Shown in pieces: positions 9,328 to 20,303 of a DNA stretch of 43,552 bases. The notes under the pieces were generated by a model, which was given only the letters and a program-made list of their open reading frames with translations, was not told where the DNA came from and ran no database searches. The stretch is from Escherichia albertii NBRC 107761 = DSM 17582 (GTDB lineage Bacteria > Pseudomonadota > Gammaproteobacteria > Enterobacterales > Enterobacteriaceae). A program made the translations under genes and the position numbers. The stretch covers positions 1-43,552 of the forward strand of contig NZ_BBMY01000024.1 in assembly GCF_000759775.1 (NCBI RefSeq), given 5' to 3'. Every line of letters begins with the position of its first letter. The first letter of the stretch is position 1.

Positions 9328-10629
9328 TTAACGTTTTCCGCTGTGCAACCAGAACGGTTCCTGATTGTTTGCCTCGTTACGGAAATGTTCAATTTCAATA
9401 CGTTGCCCGGTCACAATGGCACGACGCAGTCCCTGCCAGTTCTCCAGCCAGGCTTGCGCAACAAGGGGATCGTAGTAACCCGCCAGCAGCAGTATAGAGT
9501 CGATATCACGCGTCAGGCGCGGCAACTGGTCACGATAGCGATCGCCCAGCGGCTGGCAAAAAACGCTTTTCAGTTCGGCAGCATGGCGGGAAAGATGGAT
9601 ATCGGCAAAGCGTTTAAAAGAATCGCTGATTTTTCCCTGCGCTTTGGCATCTAAAAACGGTTGCCAGGCTTTGCTCACCAGCCATTCGGTCAACGCCAGT
9701 TTCGCCATCGCCGTTTCGGTGGAGTAGACCGCCGTCGTGGCAGAAACCGCAGAAGCAATCGTCGCCTCGCATTGGGTCAGCAAGTCACGTAAGTGAGTGC
9801 TCGCTTTGCGTGGAACAATGCCGCCGAACAGCATCAGCGTATGACGAACCAGGTCAATGGCTGCCAGCACCTGCTCTTTCGCCGCATCGTTGCCGCGTAC
9901 CCACAGTTCTTCATGATACTGCCATTGCGCTAACGCCAGCTCCAGTGCCGCTTCCAGCCCCTGTTCCACGTTAGCTTTTGCCGCAACATGCAAAATGGTA
10001 GTGGGTTTAATTTCACGCACAGGATTGCCCTGCGCCAGATGGTAACCGCGCGCCGCTTTGCTCAGGCTGCCCTGGCGTAATCCGGCTTGCGATACCAGTT
10101 GATTCGCCAGTTTCAGCACTGCACGTGTTTCTCCGCTGAGTAATTCCAGCTCCAGCTCACTGATAGGTTCAGCAAATTCCCCTGCTTTCACCTCGCCCTG
10201 GTCGAGGGCAATTTCAATCTGGCTGCCATCAACCTCCACCAGCCATTTTTCGCGATAAAAATCGGTACTGAACAGCGGCTGCACGCGGGAAGCGAGATCG
10301 GCAGGTAACTCGCCGTTCGGCCAGACTTCCGTTGGTAACTGCGCAAGGTCGAGCGTCGGTTCGCTCAACGCCACATTATATTCCGGGCGCTGGTGTAAGC
10401 CGCCAGTCACTCTCCCTGCGACTTTCATGGTCATCTCATAGCGACCGTTTTCACCACGAATACGCAGACCCATATCGTGCCCACGCAGCCAGTTATCTGG
10501 CGTTTCGTAGTAAATATTCAGCAACTGCACGGGGTCATGGTGCTCGCCGCCCAACGTATTGAGATGGTCACGTAACGCCTCAACGGCACTGTGATTAACA
10601 ATAAACTTTAATTCGATTTCCTGAGCCAT
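9328..10629 (-). CDS. ygiF: Inorganic triphosphatase (CYTH-CHAD protein)
   Basis: YgiF hydrolyses inorganic triphosphate. The 433-residue protein begins with a CYTH domain: the signature EIELKF (ExExK) is at residues 4-9, followed by [14 protein letters not shown] and the later acidic strands of the tunnel fold up to about residue 200. Residues about 220-430 form a helical CHAD domain with conserved histidines ([15 protein letters not shown]), which is thought to bind polyphosphate. Full length compared with K-12. It is first in the ygiF-glnE pair on the minus strand and is divergent from ygiM, which shares the 240-bp upstream region. Confidence 0.95.
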   Translation of the reverse strand: MAQEIELKFIVNHSAVEALRDHLNTLGGEHHDPVQLLNIYYETPDNWLRGHDMGLRIRGENGRYEMTMKVAGRVTGGLHQRPEYNVALSEPTLDLAQLPTEVWPNGELPADLASRVQPLFSTDFYREKWLVEVDGSQIEIALDQGEVKAGEFAEPISELELELLSGETRAVLKLANQLVSQAGLRQGSLSKAARGYHLAQGNPVREIKPTTILHVAAKANVEQGLEAALELALAQWQYHEELWVRGNDAAKEQVLAAIDLVRHTLMLFGGIVPRKASTHLRDLLTQCEATIASAVSATTAVYSTETAMAKLALTEWLVSKAWQPFLDAKAQGKISDSFKRFADIHLSRHAAELKSVFCQPLGDRYRDQLPRLTRDIDSILLLAGYYDPLVAQAWLENWQGLRRAIVTGQRIEIEHFRNEANNQEPFWLHSGKR

Positions 10630-10870
10630 GGCCTTTACTTACTGGTTGTGTCACATAAGTGACGATGAACGGCGAACTTAATGCGATCTTTCTTGTCAGT
10701 AGATAGTATTTTGCGCCAAATTGCCATGCAACGGGCAATTTGACGGGCGTAAAAGTTTGAAGCAGTGGCAAAACCTGACACAGAGGATTCCGATTGATAC
10801 CGAATGCTTTGCGTAGCGACACTGATGCCACTACTATCGTTCCACTTTCCATGACAATAACGACAGCCTG

Positions 10871-11491
10871 ATGCCAAAATTACGCCTGATCGGATTAACT
10901 TTACTCGCACTTAGCGCCACTGCCGTCTCACACGCCGAAGAAAAGCGCTATGTTTCTGACGAACTGAACACCTGGGTCCGCAGCGGTCCGGGGGATAATT
11001 ATCGCCTCGTGGGCACGGTTAATGCCGGCGAGGAAGTGACCTTATTACAAACTGACGCCAACACCAATTATGCCCAGGTGAAAGACAGCTCCGGTCGTAC
11101 TGTCTGGATCCCGTTGAAACAACTGAGCACAGAGCCAAGTCTGCGCACCCGCGTGCCAGATCTGGAAAATCAGGTCAAAACGCTGACCGATAAGCTCACC
11201 AATATCGATAACACCTGGAATCAGCGCACCGCAGAAATGCAGCAAAAAGTGGCGCAGAGCGACAGCGTAATCAACGGGTTAAAAAAAGAGAATCAGAAGC
11301 TAAAAAACGAACTGATTGTCGCCCAGAAAAAGGTCGATGCCGCTAGCGTACAGTTAGATGACAAACAGCGCACCATCATCATGCAGTGGTTTATGTATGG
11401 CGGCGGCGTGCTGGGGCTTGGCTTGCTGCTCGGCCTGATACTGCCGCACCTGATCCCCAGCCGCAAACGCAAAGATCGCTGGATGAACTAA
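10871..11491 (+). CDS. ygiM: SH3-domain protein YgiM (envelope, single-pass)
   Basis: A 206-residue envelope protein. It has an N-terminal signal peptide (MPKLRLIGLTLLALSATAVSHA, cleavage after about residue 22) and a bacterial SH3 domain at about 25-90 (YVSDELNTWVRSGPGDNYRLVGTV). A coiled coil occupies about 95-160, and a C-terminal transmembrane helix about 170-192 (FMYGGGVLGLGLLLGLILPHLI) with a basic tail. The layout suggests a periplasmic SH3 and coiled-coil domain anchored in the inner membrane; the function is not established. It ends 63 bp before cca and both are on the plus strand. Confidence 0.93.
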   Translation: MPKLRLIGLTLLALSATAVSHAEEKRYVSDELNTWVRSGPGDNYRLVGTVNAGEEVTLLQTDANTNYAQVKDSSGRTVWIPLKQLSTEPSLRTRVPDLENQVKTLTDKLTNIDNTWNQRTAEMQQKVAQSDSVINGLKKENQKLKNELIVAQKKVDAASVQLDDKQRTIIMQWFMYGGGVLGLGLLLGLILPHLIPSRKRKDRWMN

Positions 11492-11554
11492 ATCGCCTTC
11501 TTCGTTGCACTGTCTTATTATTGGGGATTGTGTATTTGACGAAGGGAAGATGGC

Positions 11555-12793
11555 GTGAAGATTTATCTGGTCGGTGGTGCGGTTCGGGATGCGTTGTTAG
11601 GGCTACCGGTCAAAGACCGAGATTGGGTAGTTGTCGGCGGCACGCCACAGGAAATGCTCGACGCGGGCTACCAACAGGTAGGCCGCGATTTTCCTGTTTT
11701 TCTGCATCCGCAAACCCATGAAGAGTATGCGCTGGCGCGTACCGAGCGGAAATCCGGTTCCGGTTATACTGGTTTTACCTGCTATGCCGCGCCAGATGTT
11801 ACGCTGGAAGATGATCTTAAGCGTCGTGATTTAACCATCAACGCACTGGCCCAGAATGATGACGGCGAAATTATCGATCCGTACAACGGTCTGGGCGATC
11901 TACAAAATCGTCTGTTACGTCATGTTTCCCCCGCCTTTGGCGAGGATCCGCTACGCGTACTGCGCGTGGCGCGTTTTGCTGCACGTTATGCCCACCTCGG
12001 TTTTCGTATTGCCGATGAAACCCTGGTGCTGATGCGCGAGATGACTCACGCTGGCGAACTGGAACACCTGACACCAGAACGGGTGTGGAAAGAAACGGAA
12101 AGCGCCCTCACCACACGTAATCCACACGTGTTCTTCCAGGTACTGCGCGATTGCGGCGCACTGCGCGTTTTATTCCCGGAAATTGACGTGCTGTTTGGCG
12201 TTCCGGCACCCGCCAAGTGGCACCCGGAAATCGACACAGGCATTCACACCTTAATGACGCTGTCGATGGCAGCGATGCTGAGTCCGCAGGTCGATGTCCG
12301 GTTTGCGACCTTATGCCACGATCTCGGTAAAGGACTGACGCCGCCAGAACTTTGGCCGCGCCATCATGGTCACGGTCCGGCGGGCGTAAAGTTAGTGGAA
12401 CAACTGTGCCAGCGTTTACGCGTGCCAAATGAAATTCGCGATTTAGCCAAACTGGTGGCTGAGTTTCACGATCTCATCCACACCTTCCCAATGCTGAATC
12501 CGAAAACTATTGTTAAATTGTTTGATTCTATTGACGCCTGGCGTAAACCGCAGCGTGTCGAGCAACTGGCGTTGACCAGCGAGGCCGATGTACGCGGCAG
12601 AACCGGCTTTGAATCGGCGGACTACCCGCAAGGACGCTGGTTGCGCGAAGCCTGGGAAGTGGCACAGTCAGTGCCGACAAAAGCCGTCGTTGAAGCGGGA
12701 TTCAAAGGTGTAGAGATTCGCGAGGAGCTGACTCGCCGCCGGATTGCAGCGGTCGCCAACTGGAAGGAACAGCGTTGCCCAAAACCAGAGTGA
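11555..12793 (+). CDS. cca: Multifunctional CCA-adding tRNA nucleotidyltransferase / 2',3'-cyclic phosphodiesterase / phosphatase
   Basis: Cca builds and repairs the 3' CCA end of tRNAs. The start is GTG at 11555, preceded by AAGGGAAGATGGC, and gives the 412-residue E. coli length. The N-terminal class II nucleotidyltransferase domain has GGAVRD near residues 8-13, the catalytic DxD ([10 protein letters not shown]) near 21-23 and [11 protein letters not shown] near 90-100. The C-terminal half has the HD phosphohydrolase motif CHDLGKG near residue 255, found in the gamma-proteobacterial enzymes that also remove cyclic and terminal phosphates. Followed by a REP cluster. Confidence 0.97.
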   Translation: MKIYLVGGAVRDALLGLPVKDRDWVVVGGTPQEMLDAGYQQVGRDFPVFLHPQTHEEYALARTERKSGSGYTGFTCYAAPDVTLEDDLKRRDLTINALAQNDDGEIIDPYNGLGDLQNRLLRHVSPAFGEDPLRVLRVARFAARYAHLGFRIADETLVLMREMTHAGELEHLTPERVWKETESALTTRNPHVFFQVLRDCGALRVLFPEIDVLFGVPAPAKWHPEIDTGIHTLMTLSMAAMLSPQVDVRFATLCHDLGKGLTPPELWPRHHGHGPAGVKLVEQLCQRLRVPNEIRDLAKLVAEFHDLIHTFPMLNPKTIVKLFDSIDAWRKPQRVEQLALTSEADVRGRTGFESADYPQGRWLREAWEVAQSVPTKAVVEAGFKGVEIREELTRRRIAAVANWKEQRCPKPE

Positions 12794-12807
12794 GTGCGGG
12801 GCATTTT

Positions 12808-12932
12808 GCCGGATGCGACGTAAACGCTTTATCCGGCTACATGTCAACGACGGTTGTAGGTCGGATAAGACGCGCCAGCATCGCATCAGGCATTGATTGC
12901 CGGATGCGGCGTGAGCGCCTTATCCGGCCTAC
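12808..12932. repeat. BIME: three REP elements between cca and uppP
   Basis: Three palindromic REP units are seen: GCCGGATGCGACGTAAACGC-type at 12808-12840, an inverted GTAGGTCGGATAAGACGCGCC-type at 12856-12892, and GCCGGATGCGGCGTGAGCGC-type at 12899-12932. They alternate in orientation, as in a bacterial interspersed mosaic element. It lies between convergent genes and may stabilise or terminate their 3' ends and bind DNA gyrase or IHF, as known for BIMEs. Confidence 0.92.
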
Positions 12933-12974
12933 GCAATCGTGGACAATTCCAGGCATCCGACACTGTTCTTTACA

Positions 12975-13796
12975 TCAAAAGAACACGACGTACACCGCTG
13001 CTGCCACAATAAAGCGATAAATGGCAAACGGGATAAACGAAATCCGCTTAATCAGTTGCAGGAAGGTTTTAATCGCAATCAGCGCCACCACGAAGGCAGT
13101 GATAAACCCAACGGCAAACATCGGGATATCGCCAGTCGTCAGGAACCCCCAGCTTTTGTAGAGATCGAGCGCCGTTGCGCCCATCATCATCGGCACCGCC
13201 AGCAGGAACGAGAACTCGGAAGCGGCATAACGGCTCACGCCCATCAGCATCCCGCCGGAAATGGTCGCCCCGGAGCGGGAGAAGCCCGGCCACAGCGCCA
13301 GACACTGGAAGCAGCCAATCATAAACGCCTGGCGATAAGTCATATCGTCCAGCCCCGGCGCACGCGGCTCTTTCGGCTTCAGGCATTCGGCGGCAATCAG
13401 CAACAGACCGCCAACGACCAGCGCATACATGACATTAACCGGGTTAAACAATGACTTAATCGTGTCGTGGAATAACAGTCCCAGCACTACCGCCGGAACC
13501 ATCCCCAGCAGAATGTGGATCAGCGTTAGACGGCCTTTGCTTTCTCCTTCATGCTGTAGCGGACGACCAAAGTGAATGCCAATCAGGCCAAACAGACGGC
13601 GCCAGAACATCACTACCACAGCCAGAATCGATCCTAACTGGATGACGACTTCAAAGGTTTTCGCCGTATCGCCTTCAAATCCCAACAAATGACCGACAAT
13701 AATCATATGGCCCGTGCTGGATACCGGCAGAAATTCTGTCAATCCTTCGACCACACCCAATATTGCCGCTATTAGCAGCGAGTGCATATCGCTCAT
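12975..13796 (-). CDS. uppP: Undecaprenyl-diphosphatase UppP (BacA)
   Basis: UppP dephosphorylates undecaprenyl diphosphate at the outer face of the inner membrane to recycle the lipid carrier for peptidoglycan and other polymers; extra dosage gives bacitracin resistance. The ATG at 13796 (MSDMHSLL) gives 273 residues, as in K-12; a TTG codon just upstream is not needed. The conserved motifs are present: [14 protein letters not shown] at about residues 17-30 and PGFSRSGAT at about 170-178, containing the catalytic residues. About eight hydrophobic helices can be seen along the protein. Convergent with cca across the BIME. Confidence 0.97.
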   Translation of the reverse strand: MSDMHSLLIAAILGVVEGLTEFLPVSSTGHMIIVGHLLGFEGDTAKTFEVVIQLGSILAVVVMFWRRLFGLIGIHFGRPLQHEGESKGRLTLIHILLGMVPAVVLGLLFHDTIKSLFNPVNVMYALVVGGLLLIAAECLKPKEPRAPGLDDMTYRQAFMIGCFQCLALWPGFSRSGATISGGMLMGVSRYAASEFSFLLAVPMMMGATALDLYKSWGFLTTGDIPMFAVGFITAFVVALIAIKTFLQLIKRISFIPFAIYRFIVAAAVYVVFF

Positions 13797-13886
13797 CAAT
13801 AAACCCCTAAATTATAAAAATATACCGCGTGTCCAAACGACAGCAGTATGACCTGGTTATAACCGTTTGGTTTAATAACTGTAAAA

Positions 13887-14255
13887 TTAATTATTTTCTT
13901 TCAGATTATTGCCACGCTCAATAATGACGCCAACATTCGCCGCACGCGCCACTGCGCCCGGTTTGCTAAGTTTGATACGCACCCACGGCGAGTTAAAGCG
14001 AGTCAACAGCAATTCAGCCACCTCTTCCGCCACGCGTTCCACCAGTGCAAAACGTGCGCCCTCGACGTGATGGATCACCGTTTCTGCGATGTCGGCATAG
14101 CTGAGGCAATCCACCACATCATCGCTTTTCGCCGCTTTGCGGTTATCCCACGCCATTTCGATATCGAACACCAGCTTCTGTTCGATGGTCTGTTCCCAGT
14201 CGTAAACACCAATAGTGGTGATTACCGAAAGTTGCTCTATAAATACAATATCCAT
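13887..14255 (-). CDS. folB: Dihydroneopterin aldolase FolB
   Basis: FolB cleaves 7,8-dihydroneopterin to 6-hydroxymethyl-dihydropterin and glycolaldehyde in folate synthesis and also has epimerase activity. The ATG at 14255 gives 122 residues, the K-12 length; a GTG directly upstream would sit on the ribosome site AGGAC. Catalytic Glu21 (GVYDWEQ) and Lys98 (IKLSKPG) are present, and the protein matches the tunnel-fold family along its length. It is divergent from plsY with about 100 bp in between. Confidence 0.97.
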   Translation of the reverse strand: MDIVFIEQLSVITTIGVYDWEQTIEQKLVFDIEMAWDNRKAAKSDDVVDCLSYADIAETVIHHVEGARFALVERVAEEVAELLLTRFNSPWVRIKLSKPGAVARAANVGVIIERGNNLKENN

Positions 14256-14359
14256 CACGTCCTGCCTGCTTTTTGGCTAACCGGATACCACTTCCGGCGA
14301 AATGTGCGTATTATCCACAGATTCATCGTTGAACACGAATTTTCAAAACGGAACAGCTT

Positions 14360-14977
14360 ATGAGTGCAATCGCGCCTGGAATGATCCTCATCGCGTACCT
14401 CTGCGGCTCTATTTCCAGTGCCATCCTGGTTTGCCGCCTGTGTGGGCTGCCCGATCCGCGAACCAGCGGCTCCGGTAATCCTGGCGCAACCAATGTGTTA
14501 CGTATCGGTGGCAAGGGAGCAGCCGTAGCAGTACTGGTTTTCGACGTTCTGAAAGGAATGTTGCCCGTCTGGGGCGCATATGCATTAGGCGTCAGCCCCT
14601 TCTGGCTCGGCCTGATTGCCATTGCCGCCTGTCTGGGGCACATCTGGCCGATCTTCTTCGGTTTCAAAGGAGGAAAAGGCGTAGCCACCGCATTTGGCGC
14701 TATCGCCCCAATTGGCTGGGATCTAACAGGAGTAATGGCGGGAACCTGGCTACTTACCGTGCTATTAAGCGGATATTCGTCGCTGGGGGCGATTGTCAGC
14801 GCGCTAATTGCGCCTTTTTACGTGTGGTGGTTTAAGCCCCAATTCACTTTCCCGGTCTCGATGCTCTCTTGCCTGATTCTGTTACGTCATCATGACAACA
14901 TCCAGCGTTTGTGGCGTCGTCAGGAGACGAAAATCTGGACGAAATTCAAAAGAAAGCGTGAAAAAGATCCCGAGTGA
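14360..14977 (+). CDS. plsY: Glycerol-3-phosphate acyltransferase PlsY
   Basis: PlsY transfers an acyl group from acyl-phosphate to glycerol 3-phosphate, the first step of phospholipid synthesis, in the inner membrane. The 205-residue protein has five hydrophobic helices and the three family motifs: [11 protein letters not shown] near residues 14-24 with [12 protein letters not shown] near 36-47, [17 protein letters not shown] near 95-111, and the third loop. The C-terminus is a basic tail ([11 protein letters not shown]). It stops 12 bp before the convergent ttdR gene. Confidence 0.96.
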   Translation: MSAIAPGMILIAYLCGSISSAILVCRLCGLPDPRTSGSGNPGATNVLRIGGKGAAVAVLVFDVLKGMLPVWGAYALGVSPFWLGLIAIAACLGHIWPIFFGFKGGKGVATAFGAIAPIGWDLTGVMAGTWLLTVLLSGYSSLGAIVSALIAPFYVWWFKPQFTFPVSMLSCLILLRHHDNIQRLWRRQETKIWTKFKRKREKDPE

Positions 14978-14989
14978 TTTCTGGCGGCC

Positions 14990-15922
14990 CTACAAAACCT
15001 GATACCCCTCATTGGGTTTACCCAGACGCTGTTGGCACCACGCCGCCAGAAACTCCACGCAGACACGTAATTTCATACTGCGATAAAGCGGTTCCCGATA
15101 GACCGCCCAAATATTAGCACTTTGCGCATATTCCGGTAACACCCGAACCAGCTTACCGCTTGCCAGAAACGGCTGCACATCCCACTCGGAACGCAACATA
15201 ATTCCTTTGCCCTCCAGCGCCCATTGCAACACAATCTCACCGCTATTGGAGGAAAGATGCCCACTCACCTTCACCGACTTTTTCTCCTGTCCGTTCCCCA
15301 ACTCCCATATTCCGTGAGTCATATCACGCTCTTTAGTCACCAGGCAGTCATGACGGCTTAATTCCTGTAATGATTGCGGCAGGGGATATTTTTGCAGATA
15401 CTCAGGCGCTGCACATAATATTCTTTTATTTTTCGTTAACAGATGTGCTATATAATAATCAGGAATTTCATCGTTAATCCGAATATCCAGATCAATATTA
15501 TCCTGCACTAAATCAATTTGCCGATCGAACAATTCAAAATGCACCTGCAACTCGGGGTAATTGCGCATCAATTCGGTAATGGCTGGTGCAATATAACTGC
15601 GACCAAAACCAAAACTGCAACCAATACGAATCATTCCTTCTGGACGCGTTTTGATTTGTGTGACGTCATCGACCAGCCGCTGATATTGCGTGAGGATTTC
15701 TAACGCATGTTCATAGCAACGTTGACCGCTTTCGGTTAGCGCCACACCGCGGGCAGAGCGATTAAGTAGCGTCGTTGCCAGCGTGTTTTCAAGGATTTGG
15801 ATCCGTTTAGTGACAAAAGCAGGCGTCTGCCCAAGCGCAGCGGCGGCGGCACTAAAACTGCCGCAATGGACGATTTCTACCAGTACCTGCAAATCCTTAG
15901 CCAGAGGCCATGTATTCAGCAT
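14990..15922 (-). CDS. ttdR: LysR-type regulator of tartrate utilisation TtdR
   Basis: TtdR is a LysR-type transcriptional activator of ttdABT during anaerobic growth with L- or meso-tartrate. An N-terminal winged helix-turn-helix occupies residues about 1-65 ([28 protein letters not shown]), and the substrate-binding domain runs from about 90 to 295 and includes [17 protein letters not shown]. Two ATG codons are adjacent (15925 and 15922); the second gives 310 residues as in K-12 and is used, but the first cannot be excluded. It is divergent from ttdA; the shared 206-bp region should contain its operator. Confidence 0.95.
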   Translation of the reverse strand: MLNTWPLAKDLQVLVEIVHCGSFSAAAAALGQTPAFVTKRIQILENTLATTLLNRSARGVALTESGQRCYEHALEILTQYQRLVDDVTQIKTRPEGMIRIGCSFGFGRSYIAPAITELMRNYPELQVHFELFDRQIDLVQDNIDLDIRINDEIPDYYIAHLLTKNKRILCAAPEYLQKYPLPQSLQELSRHDCLVTKERDMTHGIWELGNGQEKKSVKVSGHLSSNSGEIVLQWALEGKGIMLRSEWDVQPFLASGKLVRVLPEYAQSANIWAVYREPLYRSMKLRVCVEFLAAWCQQRLGKPNEGYQVL

Positions 15923-16128
15923 CATTCATTGTCCGCAGTTTTGATAAGCGAAGTGTATTTCGCCAGGCATTTCTATTCTCTGCTCTGGCGCAATATTCAT
16001 CTTTATTTTCGCGCTGATTCACGAACTGTTAATTACATATTCACGGTAGCAAAAAATATAAAACCACACTTTTAGTGGTAGTTTGTGGTAGTGAATTTTT
16101 CCAGACAAATACAAAAACTGGAGTTGCT

Positions 16129-17037
16129 ATGAGCGAATGTAATAAACAACAGGCAGTAAATAAGCTGACAGATATTGTCGCTAACTTTACTGCAATGATT
16201 TCCACTCGTATGCCCGACGACGTAGTGGATAAATTAAAACAGCTACGGGATGCCGAGGCGTCGGCAATGGGAAAAATTATCTACCACACGATGTTCGACA
16301 ACATGCAAAAAGCGATCGACCTCAATCGCCCTGCTTGTCAGGACACCGGGGAAATCATGTTTTTCGTTAAAGTCGGTTCTCGCTTCCCGTTGCTTGGCGA
16401 GCTGCAAAGTATTCTTAAGCAAGCCGTGGAAGATGCAACTGTCAAAGCCCCGCTACGCCACAACGCAGTAGAAATTTTTGACGAAGTGAATACCGGCAAA
16501 AATACCGGCAGCGGCGTACCGTGGGTAACCTGGGACGTCATTCCCGACGGTGACGATGCGGAAATTGAAGTTTACATGGCAGGCGGCGGCTGCACATTAC
16601 CAGGCCGCTCGAAAGTGTTAATGCCATCGGAAGGCTACGAAGGGGTAGTGAAATTCGTCTTTGAAAATATTTCTACTCTCGCGGTAAACGCCTGTCCGCC
16701 GGTACTGGTGGGCGTGGGCATCGCCACCTCGGTGGAAACCGCCGCCGTTCTCTCGCGTAAAGCCATTTTGCGCCCGATTGGCAGCCGACATCCCAACCCG
16801 AAAGCCGCAGAGCTGGAGCTACGCCTCGAAGAAGGACTCAACCGTCTGGGGATTGGTCCACAAGGGCTGACAGGCAACAGTTCAGTAATGGGTGTTCATA
16901 TCGAATCTGCCGCTCGCCATCCATCAACCATCGGTGTTGCTGTTTCTACAGGTTGCTGGGCACATCGCCGCGGTACGCTGCGGGTTCATGCCGATCTCAC
17001 CTTTGAAAATCTGTCTCACACCCGGAGCGCGTTATGA
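16129..17037 (+). CDS. ttdA: L(+)-tartrate dehydratase alpha subunit
   Basis: TtdA with TtdB forms an oxygen-sensitive [4Fe-4S] L-tartrate dehydratase that converts L-tartrate to oxaloacetate. The ATG at 16129 follows CTGGAG and gives 302 residues; a longer frame from 16075 has no family support and starts in the promoter region. Conserved cysteines likely to hold the cluster are in NRPACQDTG (about residue 70), VNACPPVL (about 190) and [10 protein letters not shown] (about 275), as in class I fumarase-type enzymes. The stop overlaps the ttdB start by 4 bp (ATGA), indicating translational coupling. Confidence 0.97.
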   Translation: MSECNKQQAVNKLTDIVANFTAMISTRMPDDVVDKLKQLRDAEASAMGKIIYHTMFDNMQKAIDLNRPACQDTGEIMFFVKVGSRFPLLGELQSILKQAVEDATVKAPLRHNAVEIFDEVNTGKNTGSGVPWVTWDVIPDGDDAEIEVYMAGGGCTLPGRSKVLMPSEGYEGVVKFVFENISTLAVNACPPVLVGVGIATSVETAAVLSRKAILRPIGSRHPNPKAAELELRLEEGLNRLGIGPQGLTGNSSVMGVHIESAARHPSTIGVAVSTGCWAHRRGTLRVHADLTFENLSHTRSAL

Positions 17038-17639
17038 AAAAGATCCTGACAACCCCGCTCAACGCTGAAGATCTGCAAGATATTCGCGTCGGCGATGTGA
17101 TCTACCTGACCGGTACGCTGGTGACCTGCCGCGACGTTTGCCATCGCCGTTTGATCGAACTTAAACGTCCGCTCCCTTACGATCTCAACGGCAAGGCGAT
17201 TTTCCACGCTGGCCCTATCGTGCGTAAAAACGGCGATAAATGGGAGATGGTGTCTGTTGGCCCGACGACCAGTATGCGGATGGAAAGTTTTGAACGTGAA
17301 TTTATCGAACAGACTGGCGTAAAACTGGTAGTCGGCAAAGGCGGAATGGGGCCGCTGACCGAAGAAGGTTGCCAGAAATTTAAGGCACTGCATGTAATTT
17401 TCCCGGCAGGTTGCGCGGTTCTGGCGGCAACTCAGGTGGAAGAGATTGAAGAGGTGCACTGGACAGAACTCGGGATGCCGGAGTCGTTGTGGGTATGCCG
17501 GGTCAAAGAGTTCGGTCCGCTGATTGTCTCTATTGATACCCACGGCAACAACCTGATAGCCGAGAACAAAAAACTGTTCGCCGAACGCCGCGATCCTATC
17601 GTGGAAGAGATCTGCGAGCACGTCCATTACATCAAATAA
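17034..17639 (+). CDS. ttdB: L(+)-tartrate dehydratase beta subunit
   Basis: The second subunit of the tartrate dehydratase, corresponding to the C-terminal domain of class I fumarases. The 201-residue protein contains the family motifs [16 protein letters not shown] near residues 25-40, [11 protein letters not shown] near 77-87 and GKGGMG near 100-105. It starts within the ttdA stop codon. A hairpin with a T-run (17645-17671) lies between ttdB and ttdT, so transport and catabolism genes may be expressed at different levels. Confidence 0.97.
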   Translation: MKKILTTPLNAEDLQDIRVGDVIYLTGTLVTCRDVCHRRLIELKRPLPYDLNGKAIFHAGPIVRKNGDKWEMVSVGPTTSMRMESFEREFIEQTGVKLVVGKGGMGPLTEEGCQKFKALHVIFPAGCAVLAATQVEEIEEVHWTELGMPESLWVCRVKEFGPLIVSIDTHGNNLIAENKKLFAERRDPIVEEICEHVHYIK

Positions 17640-17644
17640 CCTTC

Positions 17645-17671
17645 ACGGAGAGGCTCGCCCCTCTCCGTTTT
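17645..17671 (+). terminator. Hairpin with T-run between ttdB and ttdT (terminator or attenuator)
   Basis: ACGGAGAGG (17645-17653) pairs with CCTCTCCGT (17660-17668), followed by TTTT. It lies directly after the ttdB stop and 15 bp before ttdT, which would allow partial termination inside the operon. Confidence 0.65.
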
Positions 17672-17686
17672 CGCAGGCATAACACG

Positions 17687-19150
17687 ATGAAATCTTCCAC
17701 TGAATGGTGGCGATATCTCGCGCCGCTGGCCGTCATCGCCATTATTGCTCTACTTCCGGTTCCCGCAGGGCTAGAGAGCCATACCTGGCTCTACTTCGCC
17801 GTTTTTACAGGTGTGATCGTTGGACTGATCCTCGAACCCGTACCGGGTGCCGTGGTGGCGATGGTGGGTATCTCCATCATCGCCATTCTTTCGCCGTGGC
17901 TGCTATTCAGCCCGGAGCAACTCGCCCAGCCAGGCTTTAAATTCACCGCCAAATCCCTCTCCTGGGCGGTTTCCGGTTTTTCTAATTCGGTTATCTGGCT
18001 GATTTTCGCCGCCTTTATGTTTGGCACCGGCTATGAAAAAACCGGGCTGGGGCGACGTATCGCACTGATTCTGGTAAAAAAAATGGGGCATCGTACGCTG
18101 TTTCTCGGCTATGCGGTGATGTTCTCCGAGCTGATCCTGGCGCCTGTAACACCGTCCAACTCGGCGCGTGGCGCAGGGATTATCTATCCCATCATCCGTA
18201 ACCTGCCGCCGCTCTATCAATCACAACCGAATGACAGCAGCTCGCGCAGTATTGGGTCTTACATTATGTGGATGGGGATTGTTGCCGACTGCGTGACCAG
18301 CGCCATTTTCCTGACGGCGATGGCTCCTAACCTGTTGCTGATTGGCCTGATGAAAAGTGCTTCTCATGCCACACTTAGCTGGGGCGACTGGTTCCTCGGC
18401 ATGTTGCCGCTCAGTATTTTACTGGTTCTGTTGGTTCCCAGGCTGGCTTACGTGCTGTATCCGCCGGTGCTGAAGTCAGGCGATCAGGTGCCGCGCTGGG
18501 CAGAGACGGAACTGCAAGCGATGGGCCCACTCTGTTCGCGTGAAAAACGGATGCTGCTGTTGATGGTCAGCGCACTGGTGCTGTGGATTTTCGGCGGTGA
18601 TTATATCGATGCCGCGATGGTCGGTTACAGCGTGGTGGCACTGATGCTGCTCCTGCGCATTATCTGCTGGGACGACATTGTCAGTAACAAAGCCGCGTGG
18701 AACGTCTTCTTCTGGCTGGCCTCGCTTATCACCCTCGCCACCGGACTCAACAACACGGGTTTTATTAGCTGGTTTGGCAAGCTGTTAGCAGGCAGCTTAA
18801 GCAGCTATTCGCCAATAATGGTGATGGTGGCGTTAATTGTGGTGTTTTATCTACTGCGCTACTTTTTTGCCAGCGCTACGGCGTATACCTCTGCCCTCGC
18901 GCCGATGATGATTGCCGCCGCGCTGGCGATGCCGGAAATCCCACTGCCGGTGTTCTGCCTGATGGTTGGCGCGGCAATTGGTCTGGGAAGTATTCTTACA
19001 CCATATGCCACCGGCCCCAGCCCGATTTATTACGGTAGTGGTTATCTGCCAACAGCAGATTACTGGCGACTGGGGGCGATTTTTGGGCTGATATTCCTCG
19101 TGTTGCTGGTGATTACCGGCTTACTGTGGATGCCCGTGGTGTTGCTTTAA
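17687..19150 (+). CDS. ttdT: L-tartrate/succinate antiporter TtdT
   Basis: TtdT imports L-tartrate in exchange for succinate during anaerobic tartrate fermentation. The 487-residue protein belongs to the DASS/CitT family. It shows about 12 hydrophobic segments and family motifs such as SNSARGAGIIYPI near residues 155-168, GFSNSVIWLIFAAFMFG near 96-112 and ATGPSPIYYGSGY near 437-449. Full length. It is the last gene of the ttdABT operon; a hairpin downstream (19159-19184) probably terminates it. Confidence 0.96.
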   Translation: MKSSTEWWRYLAPLAVIAIIALLPVPAGLESHTWLYFAVFTGVIVGLILEPVPGAVVAMVGISIIAILSPWLLFSPEQLAQPGFKFTAKSLSWAVSGFSNSVIWLIFAAFMFGTGYEKTGLGRRIALILVKKMGHRTLFLGYAVMFSELILAPVTPSNSARGAGIIYPIIRNLPPLYQSQPNDSSSRSIGSYIMWMGIVADCVTSAIFLTAMAPNLLLIGLMKSASHATLSWGDWFLGMLPLSILLVLLVPRLAYVLYPPVLKSGDQVPRWAETELQAMGPLCSREKRMLLLMVSALVLWIFGGDYIDAAMVGYSVVALMLLLRIICWDDIVSNKAAWNVFFWLASLITLATGLNNTGFISWFGKLLAGSLSSYSPIMVMVALIVVFYLLRYFFASATAYTSALAPMMIAAALAMPEIPLPVFCLMVGAAIGLGSILTPYATGPSPIYYGSGYLPTADYWRLGAIFGLIFLVLLVITGLLWMPVVLL

Positions 19151-19158
19151 GTGAGGAC

Positions 19159-19184
19159 GGTGCCGGAAGTGACTCTCCGGCACC
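19159..19184. terminator. Bidirectional hairpin between ttdT and tsaD
   Basis: A perfect 9-bp stem GGTGCCGGA / TCCGGCACC with an 8-nt loop separates two convergent genes. A short TTTT follows on the plus strand after GGATAG, so the terminator is of moderate strength. Confidence 0.65.
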
Positions 19185-19192
19185 GGATAGTT

Positions 19193-20206
19193 TTACGCAG
19201 CCGGTAACTCTGCCAGCGGCCAGCGCGGACGCACGCTGACGCCGAGATCCGCCGTCGCGCCAGCTTTAAACCGCACCATTCCGGCATAGGCGATCATCGC
19301 ACCGTTATCAGTACAAAACTCCGGGCGTGCGTAGAACACTTCGCCGCGACGCTTTTTCATCATTTCCGCCAGTTTCGCCCGCAGCGTACGGTTAGCACTC
19401 ACGCCGCCCGCCATGACCAGACGCCTGAAGCCCGTCTGATCCAGCGCTCGCTTGCATTTAATCATCAGCGTATCGACCACCGCATCTTCAAAGGCGCGAG
19501 CAATATCGGCTCTCGTCTGGTCGTCGGTACCGTTGTCACGAATGGTGTTCGCGGCAAAAGTTTTCAGACCAGAGAAGCTGAAATCCAGCCCCGGGCGATC
19601 GGTCATCGGGCGCGGGAAAACAAAACGCCCGGCGGTGCCCTGAGCCGCCATTTTCGACAGCAGCGGCCCACCTGGATAATCCAGCCCCAGCAGCTTCGCG
19701 GTTTTATCAAACGCTTCCCCGGCAGCATCATCAATGGACTCACCGAGCAGCTCATACTGGCCAATGCCGGTCACACTAATTAACTGCGTATGACCGCCGG
19801 AAACCAGCAGCGCGACAAACGGGAACTCTGGCGGATTATCTTCCAGCATCGGCGCTAACAGATGCCCTTCCATATGATGTACCGGGATCGCCGGAACGTC
19901 CCAGGCAAACGCCAGTGAACGTCCCACCGTTGCGCCAACCAGCAACGCGCCGACTAATCCAGGGCCTGCGGTATAGGCCACAGCATCAATGTCTTTTGCC
20001 GTTAAACCAGACTCCTTCAGCGCCTCCTGAATCAGCGGTACGGTTTTACGCACGTGATCGCGGGAGGCCAGTTCAGGCACTACGCCGCCGTAGTCAGCGT
20101 GCAATTTCACCTGACTATACAATTGGTTGGCTAACAAACCTTTTTCATCGTCGTAAATGGCGATGCCGGTTTCATCGCAGGAAGTTTCAATACCCAGTAC
20201 ACGCAT
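19193..20206 (-). CDS. tsaD: tRNA N6-adenosine threonylcarbamoyltransferase TsaD (YgjD/Gcp)
   Basis: TsaD is the catalytic subunit of the TsaBDE complex, which installs t6A at position 37 of ANN-decoding tRNAs; the modification is essential in E. coli. The 337-residue protein has the ASKHA fold with the metal-binding HHMEGH motif (histidines near residues 111 and 115), LVSGGHTQL near 130-138 and the ATP-site GGVSANR near 268-274. Start [12 protein letters not shown] is the universal N-terminus. It is divergent from rpsU, an arrangement conserved in enterobacteria. Confidence 0.98.
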   Translation of the reverse strand: MRVLGIETSCDETGIAIYDDEKGLLANQLYSQVKLHADYGGVVPELASRDHVRKTVPLIQEALKESGLTAKDIDAVAYTAGPGLVGALLVGATVGRSLAFAWDVPAIPVHHMEGHLLAPMLEDNPPEFPFVALLVSGGHTQLISVTGIGQYELLGESIDDAAGEAFDKTAKLLGLDYPGGPLLSKMAAQGTAGRFVFPRPMTDRPGLDFSFSGLKTFAANTIRDNGTDDQTRADIARAFEDAVVDTLMIKCKRALDQTGFRRLVMAGGVSANRTLRAKLAEMMKKRRGEVFYARPEFCTDNGAMIAYAGMVRFKAGATADLGVSVRPRWPLAELPAA

Positions 20207-20289
20207 GACTTGTTTTACCTCGCTTTATTACCGCGCAGTGTAGGACCAATGCGGGTTGATGTAAAACTTTGTTCGCCCCCGGAGAAAGC

Positions 20290-20303
20290 CTCGTGTATAC
20301 TCC
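20290..20303 (+). promoter_or_regulatory. Probable -10 of the rpsU-dnaG-rpoD promoter
   Basis: TATACT at 20296-20301, preceded by TGTG-type extended -10 context, lies in the tsaD/rpsU intergenic region about 140 bp before rpsU. No good -35 at 17-nt spacing is seen. The operon is known to have tandem promoters in this region. Confidence 0.45.

Noticed and set aside
17016-17627. A 203-residue minus-strand frame over ttdB
   Set aside because: Shadow of ttdB; no family resemblance and it fully overlaps a known gene.
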